A stretch of DNA of 64,000 nt from Halomonas halocynthiae DSM 14573 (GCF_000425725.1 NZ_KE384440.1:442317-506316); one strand, 5' to 3'; positions 33,218-42,538 are shown, counted from the stretch's first letter. Program-made: numbers and translations. Notes: generated from the letters alone by a model not told the origin.

Positions 33218-34024
33218 TTATTGTTTTGACTCACCGCTAGAGCAAGTAGCGAGGTGATCTAGAACATCGAAGTGGTTGCACCCAGGTAAGTCCATGATGT
33301 TGGCTGTGCCGCCAACGTTCAGTATCGCTGCGAAAAACTCATGACACTGGCGGCGAAAAGCCGGTGTATCGTGTTCTGCGATAATGAGGTGTACTGGCGG
33401 TAAGCCAGATAGCTTGCCAAAACGTGGGCTGAGTAAGTGGGCTCGGGCGGCGTCTAGTCCTAGGGGGGCGTTGACATAGGTCTCCGTTAGTGGCGTTAAG
33501 TCAAAAACGCCACTGACTAGCAATAGCTCGTCGATGGGAGTGCTGTCTTTAGCTGCGGCTTCCGCGGTTGCTACCCAGAAGGCCAGCTGGGCTCCGGCAC
33601 TATGGCCGCCGAGTACCAGTGACCTATGGCCCCCCTGGGACTTGAGCTGAGTGATCGCAGCTCTTAGTCCTTGGTGGCACTGCTCTATCATCGTCTCGAT
33701 AGACACCTGTGGGGCCAGCTCATACCCCAAGGAAGCGAAGGCCATGCCGCGTTCCAGGTAATGCTTGGCGAGAAAGTTGGTCGCGGTATGGCTGAGCTCC
33801 TGCCAGTACCCTCCGTGAATGAACACCATAAGCGGCCAGGGGCCTTTCCCTTCAGGTACGAACAGGTCTAGGCAGGCCGCTGGGTCCTTTCCATATTGCA
33901 GGTGCTGAGGTGCATGAGCTGCAGCAAATGCATGCCCCTGTGAAGCCTGTTTCGCGAGGATATCTTCGAAACCAGGCGCATAAAGACTTGGTGAGTATTC
34001 CTTGTCTAGTGCTTGCTGACTCAT
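33218..34024 (-). CDS. kynB: Arylformamidase-like alpha/beta hydrolase
   Basis: 268 residues. VFIHGGYWQELS is the HGGxW oxyanion motif and LVLGGHSAGAQLAFWV holds the nucleophile Ser (GHSAG). A C-terminal His is in GCNHFDVLDHL. This is the eukaryote-type kynurenine formamidase pattern, hydrolysing N-formylkynurenine to kynurenine. It lies 18 bases after kynU, supporting the assignment. The metal-dependent bacterial KynB is not related, so the symbol denotes function only. Confidence 0.85.
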   Translation of the reverse strand: MSQQALDKEYSPSLYAPGFEDILAKQASQGHAFAAAHAPQHLQYGKDPAACLDLFVPEGKGPWPLMVFIHGGYWQELSHTATNFLAKHYLERGMAFASLGYELAPQVSIETMIEQCHQGLRAAITQLKSQGGHRSLVLGGHSAGAQLAFWVATAEAAAKDSTPIDELLLVSGVFDLTPLTETYVNAPLGLDAARAHLLSPRFGKLSGLPPVHLIIAEHDTPAFRRQCHEFFAAILNVGGTANIMDLPGCNHFDVLDHLATCSSGESKQ

Positions 34025-34042
34025 AACGTTTTACCTTTTGTG

Positions 34043-35272
34043 TCAGGTCACGGAGGTGCGAACGTTGAAGCGCGGGTCTTTATATTCGCCGCTTTCAAGT
34101 ACGTCGCGAACATGCTGGGCGGCTTGCCAGACGTCTTCGTAACTGAGATATAACGGGGTAAAGCCAAAGCGTAGTAAGCCGGGTTCGCGGTAATCACCGA
34201 TGACACCTCGGGCGATCAGCGCTTGAATGATGGCGAAGCCATTCTCTTTGTCGATTAGCGCAACCTGGCTGCCTCGTTCGTCAGTCTCTGGGGTAATGTC
34301 CTCGATACCGTAGGGGGCGAGCAGGTCAGCGAGGCAGTCACGAAATAGTTCGGTGAGGCGCAAGCTCTTGGTGCGCAAGGACGTCATATCGACCTCCGTC
34401 CACATCGTTAGAGAAGCTTCCAGAGCGCTGTAGATCAGTGCTGAGTGAGTGCCGGTACGAAAGCGGGTTATGTCGTCAGCCGGCACGTAGTTTTCGTCGA
34501 AAGCAAAGGGCGCGGCATGGCCGTGCCAGCCAGTGAGTGGCTGCCAACCGGCATCCTGATACTCGCGATGGGTGTAAAGGAAGGCCGGCGCGCCAGGGCC
34601 GCCGTTAAGGTACTTGTAGGTACAGCCCACGGCGTAGCGTACGCCACAGTCGTTCAGTGAAATGGGTAACGCGCCAGCGGAGTGGGCTAGATCCCAGATA
34701 ACCTCAGCACCCTGACTATGTACCTGGCGGGTAATTTCTGCCATGTCACGTAGCTTGCCGGTACGGTAGTTGACGTGGCTCAGCACCACGACGGCGACGT
34801 CGCCCAGTTGCTCTGTAAGCTCAGTGCCCTCGGGCAAGAAACGGTGCTCATGGCCACTGAGGCGACAGAAGCCTTGGGCAATATAGCCATCCGTGGGGAA
34901 ATTCCCCCCCTCGCTTAGCACCACACGGCGTCCATCGCGATGTTGGTCGGTGATGTAGCCGAGCAGCTTGTATAGATTGAGCGTGATGTTATCGGTGATG
35001 ATAACCTCACCTTCGCTTGCGCCGAGTAGGGGGGCAAGCAGGTTACCGAGGCGCTCAGGGGCGTCAAACCAGCCCTGATTCCAGCTTTTTATCAACTCAT
35101 CGCGCCACTGGTCCATGGTGTCTGCGACGGCCCCTCGGGCAGCAACAGGTTGTGCGCCTAGCGAGTTGCCATCGAGGTAGAGGATGCCTTCAGGCAGAGC
35201 AAATTGTGATTTGAAGCCTGATAGTGGGTCCTGGCGATCGAGCTCGCGAACTGCGTCGAGGGTTATGTGCAT
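34043..35272 (-). CDS. kynU: Kynureninase
   Basis: 409 residues, full length. YLDGNSLGAQPVAARGAV near the N-terminus, VIWDLAHSAGALPISL with the PLP-binding Asp, and GCTYKYLNGGPGAPAFLYTH with the Schiff-base Lys are kynureninase signatures. It cleaves kynurenine to anthranilate and alanine. Central gene of this operon. Confidence 0.95.
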   Translation of the reverse strand: MHITLDAVRELDRQDPLSGFKSQFALPEGILYLDGNSLGAQPVAARGAVADTMDQWRDELIKSWNQGWFDAPERLGNLLAPLLGASEGEVIITDNITLNLYKLLGYITDQHRDGRRVVLSEGGNFPTDGYIAQGFCRLSGHEHRFLPEGTELTEQLGDVAVVVLSHVNYRTGKLRDMAEITRQVHSQGAEVIWDLAHSAGALPISLNDCGVRYAVGCTYKYLNGGPGAPAFLYTHREYQDAGWQPLTGWHGHAAPFAFDENYVPADDITRFRTGTHSALIYSALEASLTMWTEVDMTSLRTKSLRLTELFRDCLADLLAPYGIEDITPETDERGSQVALIDKENGFAIIQALIARGVIGDYREPGLLRFGFTPLYLSYEDVWQAAQHVRDVLESGEYKDPRFNVRTSVT

Positions 35273-35378
35273 AATGTTTCCAGAAAGTAGGAATTAATGG
35301 ACGTCGCCTTAAGCGGGCGAAGCAATGCCTGATCGCCAGTCGGGTTAACGCTCAGGCTTCACTGGTCTGTTTGTCGGT

Positions 35379-36608
35379 TCAGTGTGGAATTTTGGGGTTG
35401 GTTTGGCTCCACACCGAGTACATGTCCACCATGATCTCGTTCATGATGTTTTGCAGTTCTGTCGCGGTGATTTCCTCTTCACCCTGCTTGCCGAAGATCA
35501 CCACTTCATCACCTGAGTTGACATTGGGAATGTCGGTGACATCGACCATAAAGGTATTCATGGTAATACCGCCGACCACGGGTGCGCGTTGACCGTTGAT
35601 CAGCACGTTACCCTGGTTGGCGAAAATACGTCGATAACCGTCGGAGTAACCAACGGGAATGTTGGCCAGCTTTGAATCACGCTCCAGCGTGTAGGTATGG
35701 CCATACACTACCCCAGCGTTGGCTGGGTAGTCGTTAACACTAGCGACCCGGGTTTTGAAGGTCATTAGACGGTCGAATTGCGGGTAGCTACTGTCGCCAT
35801 AGAGGATACGGCCTGGGCGAACCATATCGAAGTGGGCCTCGGGCAACTCCATGGTGAGAAATGAGTTGGCTGCGTGAAGAGTGATGTTGCTGCGGTCTAG
35901 GCCTGCCTGATTGATCAGCCAGTTGGCGTCTTCTTTAAACTCCTTTACTCCTTCGCGGATCTTGGCTTTATCCTCGAGGGCGAAGTGAGTCATGATTCCC
36001 ACTGGCTCTAGGCCTTGGCCTTTGAGTTGTAGTATTTCCAGAGCCTGCTGCTTGTTGGAATCCACTTCCATGCCGTTTCGACTCATTTCGCCGGAATTCA
36101 GCGCCAAGTGGAAAGGCACGGTTGTTTCCTGGCTAGCTGCGGCCTCGGCAAGCGTTCGTGCGACGTCTAGGTTGCCAACCATTTCTTCAACGCCGTACTG
36201 CATGCCCGCTAGCATTTCACCTAGCGGAGCTGCTCGTAGTCTTACAATACGGGCCTCAAAACCGCTCTCGCGGACGACTCTGGCTTCTTCATTACTCGTG
36301 ATTCCAACACAGGAAATTCCTTGCGCGATCACCGTTGGCATCAGTAGAGAAATGCCATGACCATAGGCGTCGGCCTTCATAGTCGGACATATCTGGGTGT
36401 CGCCCAGGTGCTCTTGCAGGGCCGTCAAGTTGCGCTCGAAGGCGGCGGTATCAATTTCTATCCAGGCATTGGACCATTGAGTTACATCACTGGCTTCGGA
36501 CACGGCTCGCTCGTTTGGCAGCAAGGGGGCTGCCATGGCCTGGGTATGGGTTACTAGAGCGAGTGCAGAAGCCGTGGCGAGAGCGATTGCTTTGGTTTTT
36601 TTATTCAT
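35379..36608 (-). CDS. Periplasmic broad-specificity alanine racemase-like enzyme
   Basis: 409 residues from ATG at 36608 with GAGGTAAAATA upstream; the frame extends to 36659 but lacks an RBS there. The signal peptide is MNKKTKAIALATASALALVT, then HTQAMA. The PLP-Lys motif ICPTMKADAYGHGISLLMP and the C-terminal NVNSGDEVVIFGKQGEEEIT are those of alanine/broad-specificity racemases (Bsr type). It racemises amino acids in the periplasm. Being first in the kyn operon, it probably feeds D- or L-tryptophan, kynurenine or alanine into it; inference. Confidence 0.85.
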   Translation of the reverse strand: MNKKTKAIALATASALALVTHTQAMAAPLLPNERAVSEASDVTQWSNAWIEIDTAAFERNLTALQEHLGDTQICPTMKADAYGHGISLLMPTVIAQGISCVGITSNEEARVVRESGFEARIVRLRAAPLGEMLAGMQYGVEEMVGNLDVARTLAEAAASQETTVPFHLALNSGEMSRNGMEVDSNKQQALEILQLKGQGLEPVGIMTHFALEDKAKIREGVKEFKEDANWLINQAGLDRSNITLHAANSFLTMELPEAHFDMVRPGRILYGDSSYPQFDRLMTFKTRVASVNDYPANAGVVYGHTYTLERDSKLANIPVGYSDGYRRIFANQGNVLINGQRAPVVGGITMNTFMVDVTDIPNVNSGDEVVIFGKQGEEEITATELQNIMNEIMVDMYSVWSQTNPKIPH

Positions 36609-36759
36609 TATTTTACCTCGTATCTTGAATCGGTACGCATAGAGACTGGGATGACTCATGGCATCGAGCCGGTCGGCTTTGTGTCTTGCACCTAAGGCGT
36701 CGCCATATAAACATTCTAGAGGTAGTTGCTAACAATGAATTTGCTTTTTGTCCTGGGTT

Positions 36760-36790
36760 TTGACACTTTAATAAAAACTTTTTGTATAAA
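36760..36790 (+). promoter_or_regulatory. Promoter candidate for the Lrp-type regulator
   Basis: TTGACA (36760-36765) and TATAAA (36785-36790), spacer 19, with TG just before the -10. AT-rich region shared with the divergent racemase. Confidence 0.5.
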
Positions 36791-36808
36791 TTTATGTTTG
36801 GATGAAAA

Positions 36809-37291
36809 ATGATTGCGTTTGATCGCTTTGATGTGAAAATTTTGTATGAGCTGCAGCGTGATGCCAGTATGACGCTGGGCGTACTTTCTGAGGCGGTTAA
36901 TCTATCGACCAGTCAATGTTCGCGGCGTATCACGCGTTTACAACAGGAAGGCGTTATTCTGGGGTATTCGCTGAGGCTGGATCCGTTGGCGCTGAACCTT
37001 AAAGTGACGGCGTTTATATTTTTGTCTATGGATAAGGGGTTGCTGATTTCACCCCATGACGCTGTCGCTGGTTTGCTGGCTTGGGATGAGGTTGTTGAGT
37101 GCCATACAGTGACGGGGAGTTACGACTATATACTCAAAGTGGTGGTAGAGAATTTGGCCGCGTTGTCAGCTTTTTTGTCAGATGTTGTGAGTCCAATGCA
37201 TGGTGTCAGAGATATCACGACACAAGTGGCCATGAATATTTTGAAAAGCAACGGGCCCCTGAAGTTGGATATGTCTGCTGTGACGTCTTGA
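36809..37291 (+). CDS. Lrp/AsnC-family regulator, probable kyn regulator
   Basis: 160 residues. N-terminal HTH with DVKILYELQRDASMTLGVLSE, quoted as DVKILYELQRDASMTL, and LSTSQCSRRITRLQQEGVI. The C-terminal RAM domain carries VVECHTVTGSYDYILKVVV. It is divergent from the racemase-kynU-kynB operon. Pseudomonas kyn genes are controlled by an Lrp-type protein (KynR) that responds to kynurenine, so the same role is likely here. Confidence 0.88.
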   Translation: MIAFDRFDVKILYELQRDASMTLGVLSEAVNLSTSQCSRRITRLQQEGVILGYSLRLDPLALNLKVTAFIFLSMDKGLLISPHDAVAGLLAWDEVVECHTVTGSYDYILKVVVENLAALSAFLSDVVSPMHGVRDITTQVAMNILKSNGPLKLDMSAVTS

Positions 37292-37340
37292 GTATGTTGT
37301 TATATGGTTGATTTAGATGAATATTTTAATGTATTGGCTG

Positions 37341-37853
37341 TCAGCGCATTAGCAGTTTGCCTTCAATGGGTATAAAGCGGGTGGCTGAGCGCATTAGGGC
37401 GGCGGCGGTCAGTGCTGCTACGCCGTACACTTCAACCTCTACGTTGTGTTCTTCGCGCAACGCATCGGCCAGCATAGCGAAATCTCCATCACCCGAGGCC
37501 AGTACCACGATATCGGCGCTGCTGCCGTAGCGCATGGCGTCCAGTGTGATGCCAACGTCCCAGTCGCCTTTAGCTGAACCGTCAGCACGTTGTATGAACG
37601 GCTTTAGGCGCATCTCAAAACCGATACCGCGCAGGATATTCTGAAATTGGCGTTGGCGTGTGTCGCCACGGTCGATAGCGTAAGCGAATGCTTTGTCAAC
37701 GTGACGCCCTTGGGTTGCCATGGCCCATAACGTGTTGTAGTTGACGTGTTTGCCGTAGGTCTGGCGTGCAGTGTAATAGAGGTTTTGCACATCAATCAGT
37801 AGCACAACGTTTTTTGTGGGCGAGGCTGTAGCGCTTTCGTTAATGTCCGGCAT
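37341..37853 (-). CDS. NYN-domain (LabA/DUF88-type) protein
   Basis: 170 residues. VVLLIDVQNLYYTARQTYG with the first catalytic Asp/Asn, GDWDVGITLDAMRYG with two more acidic residues, and DIVVLASGDGDFAMLADALR. These are the four acidic positions of the PIN-like NYN nuclease fold. Predicted RNA-processing nuclease in the cytosol; no target known. Single gene between unrelated units. Confidence 0.88.
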   Translation of the reverse strand: MPDINESATASPTKNVVLLIDVQNLYYTARQTYGKHVNYNTLWAMATQGRHVDKAFAYAIDRGDTRQRQFQNILRGIGFEMRLKPFIQRADGSAKGDWDVGITLDAMRYGSSADIVVLASGDGDFAMLADALREEHNVEVEVYGVAALTAAALMRSATRFIPIEGKLLMR

Positions 37854-37970
37854 ATCACTTTCTGTATTGGGCTATGGCTGAGCATGTGCAGTGGTGATAC
37901 AGCAGGCCTAGGTTCCGTGCGCCAGGGCCCGCTGTATCTCGATGGTGTTGATTCATGGCCTTGATAGGGG

Positions 37971-39035
37971 CTAGCGGTGGTAGGGGCGAAGCAGTCCTGA
38001 CAATTCACCGCACTGAGGCATGCTGTCCTCAGGATTGAATATGATATCAGAGTGCGCGATGACGTAGCTTTTTCCGCTGATGGTATTTTCTACGACGCGG
38101 TGTTCACCTTGCTGGTGCGTGCCGGTAAATTTACCAACAAAGCCGGTTTCGCGTAGCGATACGGTTTGCAAGCTGTCGCCGAGTTTAATGCGACCCTCGA
38201 AGTGCATCAGTGCGAGCCGTGCGGACGTGCCTGTTCCTGTTGTGCTACGACAGATCACGCCAGGGTGAACGTAAGTGGTGGAGCGTGAGCGGTAATAATC
38301 GTCGCTGAGCTGCTCTACTGGCCCCATGAAATGCAGAAACGGTAAAGGGCCGACATCGCCTAGGCTATAGTGGCTAAAACTGCGCTCTAAGCGAATGGCT
38401 TCGACGATGCGATGGGCGCATTCAGCAAGCGCGCGCTCTTCTTCGCGCACTAGTGAGAAGCCAAGCTCTGTGGCGTCTACCAACGCGTAGAAGCCGCCGC
38501 TGTAGGCCACGCTGTAAGTAACGCTGCCCATGCCCGGGACTTCGACGGTGGCACGGTAGGTGTCGATATAACTCGGCAAGCCGGCGCAGGTAATGGCTTC
38601 GACCACGCCATTCTCGACCCGTGCTTCAATTTGTACCAGGCCCGCAGGTGATTCGAGAGCAAAATGCTGAATGCCTTCCTGCTTGGGTACGATGCCAGAC
38701 TCAAGAACGGCCGTTGCTGTACACAGAGTGTTGGAACCTGAGTAGATGGGATAGCCCATCACTTCCATGATGATATAGCCCGCTGCGGCACGGGGGTCGC
38801 TGGCGGGTACAATCAGGTCTACGGACATTTCGGGAATGCCGTAAGGCTCCTCCAGCAATAGACGGCGCAGGCCATCGGCTTCGTCGCGCAGATACTCCAT
38901 CTGGGCGCGCACGGTGTTACCTGGCAGCGGTGAAATACCGCCAAGTACGATTCGGCTGACATCGCCACCGGCATGGGTGTCCATCAGTTTCAGCGTGAGG
39001 GGTTGTGCGAGAAAGGGGGCGAGAGGCTGACTCAT
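37971..39035 (-). CDS. Proline-racemase-family protein lacking the usual active-site cysteines
   Basis: 354 residues from ATG at 39035, which overlaps the previous stop (ATGA). The N-terminus has MDTHAGGDVSRIVLGG. The first catalytic region reads YSGSNTLCTATAVLESG, with Ser where proline racemase has Cys in its CGHN-type motif. The second reads STTGTGTSARLAL, with Thr replacing the Cys of the usual CGTGTSA. Ser and Thr occur singly in hydroxyproline epimerases and trans-3-hydroxyproline dehydratases; both together is less usual. Probably a hydroxyproline-related epimerase or dehydratase, but unproven. Confidence 0.8.
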   Translation of the reverse strand: MSQPLAPFLAQPLTLKLMDTHAGGDVSRIVLGGISPLPGNTVRAQMEYLRDEADGLRRLLLEEPYGIPEMSVDLIVPASDPRAAAGYIIMEVMGYPIYSGSNTLCTATAVLESGIVPKQEGIQHFALESPAGLVQIEARVENGVVEAITCAGLPSYIDTYRATVEVPGMGSVTYSVAYSGGFYALVDATELGFSLVREEERALAECAHRIVEAIRLERSFSHYSLGDVGPLPFLHFMGPVEQLSDDYYRSRSTTYVHPGVICRSTTGTGTSARLALMHFEGRIKLGDSLQTVSLRETGFVGKFTGTHQQGEHRVVENTISGKSYVIAHSDIIFNPEDSMPQCGELSGLLRPYHR

Positions 39036-40216
39036 TGTGCTGCCTCCAGTGCCAGGGTGGAGATGGACTCTAGTGCAAAAGGAGCGCCGTGCTGGGCCCA
39101 TTCGCTGTCTGGTACGATGACGATTTTCCCTAGGTAGTTAGTGCCGCGATTGACGAAGTAGCGCTCAGCCTGATGCAGCTCGGAAAGTCTGAAAGCGGCA
39201 TGGAGTACTGGCTTGAGTCGTCCTTGGCGGATCCACTCCATGAGCTGTTCCGCTTCTTCTCGGGTGCCATGGGAGACACCGAAAAGCTGCACTTGATACA
39301 GGTAAATACGTGTCCACATGATCTCACTGACATTACCTGCACTGGCTCCAGCGATGGACAAACGCGGATAACTTTGCCGAGCGTTCATGTCAAAGATCAT
39401 GGTGTCGATGAATAAATCCGTCATCTTACCGCCAGCTAGGTCCATCACCGCATCGATAGGTGCACCGCCGGTCACCGCTTTAACTTGTTCGGTGAAGTTG
39501 TGCATATCAGCACGGTCGAGCACGGCTTCGGCACCTAGGGCGAATAATGCGTCGGCTTTATCGCCCTGGCTTAGTGCGTAAGGAATGGCCCCGACAATGC
39601 GGCATAGTTGTATCAGCGCTGTGCCCACACCGCCGCTGGCACCGGTAACTAAGACGTGTTCGCCAGCACTGATGCTGGCTGAGGTCATCATGTGGTAGGC
39701 GGTTTGATAAGAACACATGCCCATGGCGGCCAGTTCGGCGTCGGCTAGATCAGGGTTGGCAATGTGGTGAAACTGGTCCGACGGCACGGCGATATATTCG
39801 GCAAAGCCGCCGTCAGCGCCGTGGCCATAGTAGTCTGGCGTTAGGTTAAGGTCGCGGCGCTGGCTGCCATACAAGTTGAAGTCGAGCAGGCCGCGCTCTC
39901 CGATACGCGAGATGTCGACGTCGCGGCCTACGGCGACGACGCGGCCAACGACATCAGCCCCCTGGATGCGGGGGAAGGTCAGCGTAGGTGTGCCGCCCAT
40001 GGCAAAGGAGGCAACGTCGTTTTTATCTTTGGTTGGGTAGAGTCCTTCGCGGGCCTTGCGATCGGTATTATTTTTAGCGGTAGCAGTGACTTTGACCAGT
40101 ACTTCGCCAGTAGCGGGTGTCGGTGTGGGTACATCCTGTTGGTAGACCAATTGGTCGATGTCGCCATGGCCGGTTAGCAGCATGGCTGCCATGTGAGGTG
40201 GCGTCGTATCGTTCAT
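39032..40216 (-). CDS. Medium-chain zinc-independent alcohol dehydrogenase / quinone oxidoreductase family
   Basis: 394 residues. N-terminal GroES-like fold with QQDVPTPTPATGEVLVKVTA, then the Rossmann motif HVLVTGASGGVGTALIQLCR near residue 190. The zinc ligand cysteines of true alcohol dehydrogenases are absent. NAD(P)H-dependent oxidation or reduction in the cytosol. Overlap of four bases with the racemase-family gene implies a two-step pathway; the substrate is unknown. Confidence 0.85.
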   Translation of the reverse strand: MNDTTPPHMAAMLLTGHGDIDQLVYQQDVPTPTPATGEVLVKVTATAKNNTDRKAREGLYPTKDKNDVASFAMGGTPTLTFPRIQGADVVGRVVAVGRDVDISRIGERGLLDFNLYGSQRRDLNLTPDYYGHGADGGFAEYIAVPSDQFHHIANPDLADAELAAMGMCSYQTAYHMMTSASISAGEHVLVTGASGGVGTALIQLCRIVGAIPYALSQGDKADALFALGAEAVLDRADMHNFTEQVKAVTGGAPIDAVMDLAGGKMTDLFIDTMIFDMNARQSYPRLSIAGASAGNVSEIMWTRIYLYQVQLFGVSHGTREEAEQLMEWIRQGRLKPVLHAAFRLSELHQAERYFVNRGTNYLGKIVIVPDSEWAQHGAPFALESISTLALEAAQ

Positions 40217-40245
40217 TATTAGGCTTCCTTGCGTTATTGGTTTTG

Positions 40246-40932
40246 TTAATGGGCCGGGTCGACGGTGCTGTTCAGAGATGTATTAACCCGAAACCAGCCA
40301 GCAATGCTGGCGCGAGGCAGGCGGGTGGGTAGCACGGCATGGGGGATCTGTTCAGACAAAAAACAGGCAAAGGTGCCCGCTTTGGGCTGTACTCGAGCTA
40401 TTATCTGCTGTTCTTCTTCACAGTCTTGACCGACAGGCGCTGCCGTTTCTGGTGTAAAAATCGCCATTTCTCCTCCTGCATCACTGGGCCAGTCGGGGTT
40501 TAGGTAGCTGACGGTGGAAATAACACGGTTGGCGCGACCACGAAAACTGTCCAGATGCCGTTTGTAGAAAGCCCCGGCAGGGTAGTAGGCAAAGTGTGCC
40601 TCGTATTCGAACAATCCTAGAAACAATGCTTTATTGAGAGCCTGCTGTAGCTCGCCCATGGCGTCTAAGTAGCGACGCTGTGCCTGACTTTCACGGTTCA
40701 ACCACTGAATGGTATCGCCTCGGATGTCGGTGCGTCGATGGTGGTCGCGTCCGCGACCAATGCCTGCCGCAGTTAACGCATTGTGCTCGGCTTTTCGCAT
40801 GACCTCGTCAAATAAAGGGGCGTGTAGCGAAGGAGAAATAAAATCATGACCCACATACCAGCCTTGTTCGACCAAGGCGTTGATCAGTTCATTGAGACGG
40901 TGTTCAGGAAGCAACGTATGCGTTGGATTCAT
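40246..40932 (-). CDS. 2OG-Fe(II) oxygenase (prolyl-hydroxylase type)
   Basis: 228 residues. The iron ligands are HLDSF (His and Asp) and the later PHAVLPT (His), with an Arg a little downstream (RLPRASIAGWF) for 2-oxoglutarate. VISTVSYLNPDWPSDAGGEM is a family segment. Cytosolic dioxygenase that hydroxylates a protein or small molecule. Overlaps the adjacent Nudix gene by four bases. Confidence 0.87.
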   Translation of the reverse strand: MNPTHTLLPEHRLNELINALVEQGWYVGHDFISPSLHAPLFDEVMRKAEHNALTAAGIGRGRDHHRRTDIRGDTIQWLNRESQAQRRYLDAMGELQQALNKALFLGLFEYEAHFAYYPAGAFYKRHLDSFRGRANRVISTVSYLNPDWPSDAGGEMAIFTPETAAPVGQDCEEEQQIIARVQPKAGTFACFLSEQIPHAVLPTRLPRASIAGWFRVNTSLNSTVDPAH

Positions 40933-41576
40933 CTTGGGGGAAGACCACGCTCAGGGTGATGGCGGAGTGTGCCTAACGGCCGCTCGAAAAGATTGATTTG
41001 CATGTTGAAACCTTCAGCTAAGAGTTCTACCAGCATCATTGCAGAGAGCCCCCAAATCACATGCTCATCTTGACGGTAGCTGGGAACGTAATAACGGCGC
41101 CCGTTAACTGGGATGACGTCGGTATATTCACGCTGGTCAGCAAGAAAGTGTTTAAGTGGTACTTCGAAAATACTGGCGATTTCGCCAGGGTCTGGACGCA
41201 AAGACAGGTTGGGTGGAACGATGCCAACATAAGGTGTGACCTTGATCCCATGCAGTGAAACAACGTCAGAAAGCTGCCCGATAACGTCAACCTGAGAGGG
41301 GGGGAGCGCAATTTCTTCTTCGCTTTCGCGCAACGCTGTGGCTAGCAGGTCTGTGTCGTTGGCTTCACGCTTGCCGCCTGGAAAGGCCACTTGGCCGCTG
41401 TGTGTGCTCAAGTGGGCAGCGCGTAGTGTGAACAGTAACGTAGGCTCAGGGTGCGTGACCACGGGGATGAGTACCGCAGCTTCTGGCATGGCAAGCTCTA
41501 AGCGTTTAGGCGTGTTAACTTGCAGGCGCTCGCGGAGTTTCTCTAACATGGGGGTTCCGTTGAGTTTAATAGCCAT
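40929..41576 (-). CDS. NudL-type Nudix hydrolase (probable CoA pyrophosphatase)
   Basis: 215 residues (an ATG at 41549 is an alternative start). LLFTLRAAHLSTHSGQVAFP followed by GGKREANDTDLLATALRESEEEI, read as GGKREA and RESEEEI, unites the NudL/CoA-pyrophosphatase signature with the Nudix box. It hydrolyses CoA and its derivatives to phosphopantetheine and 3',5'-ADP. Divergent from the next Nudix gene. Confidence 0.88.
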   Translation of the reverse strand: MAIKLNGTPMLEKLRERLQVNTPKRLELAMPEAAVLIPVVTHPEPTLLFTLRAAHLSTHSGQVAFPGGKREANDTDLLATALRESEEEIALPPSQVDVIGQLSDVVSLHGIKVTPYVGIVPPNLSLRPDPGEIASIFEVPLKHFLADQREYTDVIPVNGRRYYVPSYRQDEHVIWGLSAMMLVELLAEGFNMQINLFERPLGTLRHHPERGLPPR

Positions 41577-41642
41577 TAATCACTACTGCCATAAGATCCG
41601 TCAAGCTGGGCGCGTTATACGGCAGGCCATTCGGGGAGTGTC

Positions 41643-42197
41643 ATGAAATATTGCAGCCACTGTGGTCAGGCGGTTCGTTTGGTTATTCCTGACGGCGATG
41701 ATCGTCCGCGTCATGTGTGCCAATCATGTCACGCCATTCATTACCAGAACCCACGTATTGTTGCCGGTACGCTGACGGTGAGCGGTAGCCGCGTACTGTT
41801 GTGTCGACGAGCAATTTCTCCACGGCAAGGCTATTGGACACTACCTGCGGGGTTTATGGAAAACGGTGAAACAACCCCTCAGGCTGCGGCACGTGAGACA
41901 GATGAAGAAGCGTGTGCCAAGGCGCGCCTGCACGGACTATATACACTGATTAATCTGCCGCATATCAACCAGGTGTTCATGATTTTTCGTGCTGACCTGG
42001 AGGGCAGCTTTGCGCCGGGGCCTGAGAGCCTTGAGGTCGCCTTGTTCGAAGAAGATGAGATTCCTTGGGATCAGCTGGCTTTCCCTACCATTGAGCGCAC
42101 GCTGCGCCATTTTTTTGAAGACCGAATCAGCGGTGAGTTTCCGCTGCATCTTAGCGACATTACCCCTGACCGTGAGCGTCACTCTGGCGCAGGCTGA
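41643..42197 (+). CDS. Nudix hydrolase with N-terminal zinc ribbon
   Basis: 184 residues. The N-terminus has two CxxC pairs (CSHCG at 4-8 and CQSC near 29), and the Nudix box reads GFMENGETTPQAAARETDEE. The zinc-ribbon/Nudix order recalls NudC-like NADH or ADP-ribose hydrolases, but the SQPWPFPxS motif of NudC is absent. Nucleoside-diphosphate-linked substrate unknown. Confidence 0.87.
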   Translation: MKYCSHCGQAVRLVIPDGDDRPRHVCQSCHAIHYQNPRIVAGTLTVSGSRVLLCRRAISPRQGYWTLPAGFMENGETTPQAAARETDEEACAKARLHGLYTLINLPHINQVFMIFRADLEGSFAPGPESLEVALFEEDEIPWDQLAFPTIERTLRHFFEDRISGEFPLHLSDITPDRERHSGAG

Positions 42198-42226
42198 GGG
42201 CATTGCTGTCGCGCGTACCTTATACG

Positions 42227-42538
42227 TTAAGCGTGTTCGATACGCCACACATCAAAGGCCGGCTCCTCATAGGGGTGGGCATGCTTTAGCGCCTCAATTG
42301 CTGCGTGAACCAGCTCATCCTTGCAGACCAGTTCGATCTTGAGTTCATCCACGAACTCAAGTGTCCCCACCTGGCCCAGGTGGGGGTTGGCGCCCTGCAA
42401 TGGTCGGAACTGTCCTTGGCCGCGCGTCGTAAAACAGCAGGCCTCATAATTACCCATCTGCCCCGCACCGGTGGCGAACACCGCTTGCTTGACGCGGTCG
42501 GCGTTGGTTTCCGGTACGAAAAAAGCCATTTTGTACAT
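42227..42538 (-). CDS. NIF3-like / YqfO-type small protein
   Basis: 103 residues. Begins MYKMAFFVPETNADRVKQAV and ends HPYEEPAFDVWRIEHA. GNYEACCFTTRGQGQFRP and the HPYEEPAFD motif match the standalone YqfO/NGG1p-interacting-factor-3 domain, a CutA-like fold. Function in the cell is not established. Convergent with the Nudix gene. Confidence 0.87.
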   Translation of the reverse strand: MYKMAFFVPETNADRVKQAVFATGAGQMGNYEACCFTTRGQGQFRPLQGANPHLGQVGTLEFVDELKIELVCKDELVHAAIEALKHAHPYEEPAFDVWRIEHA

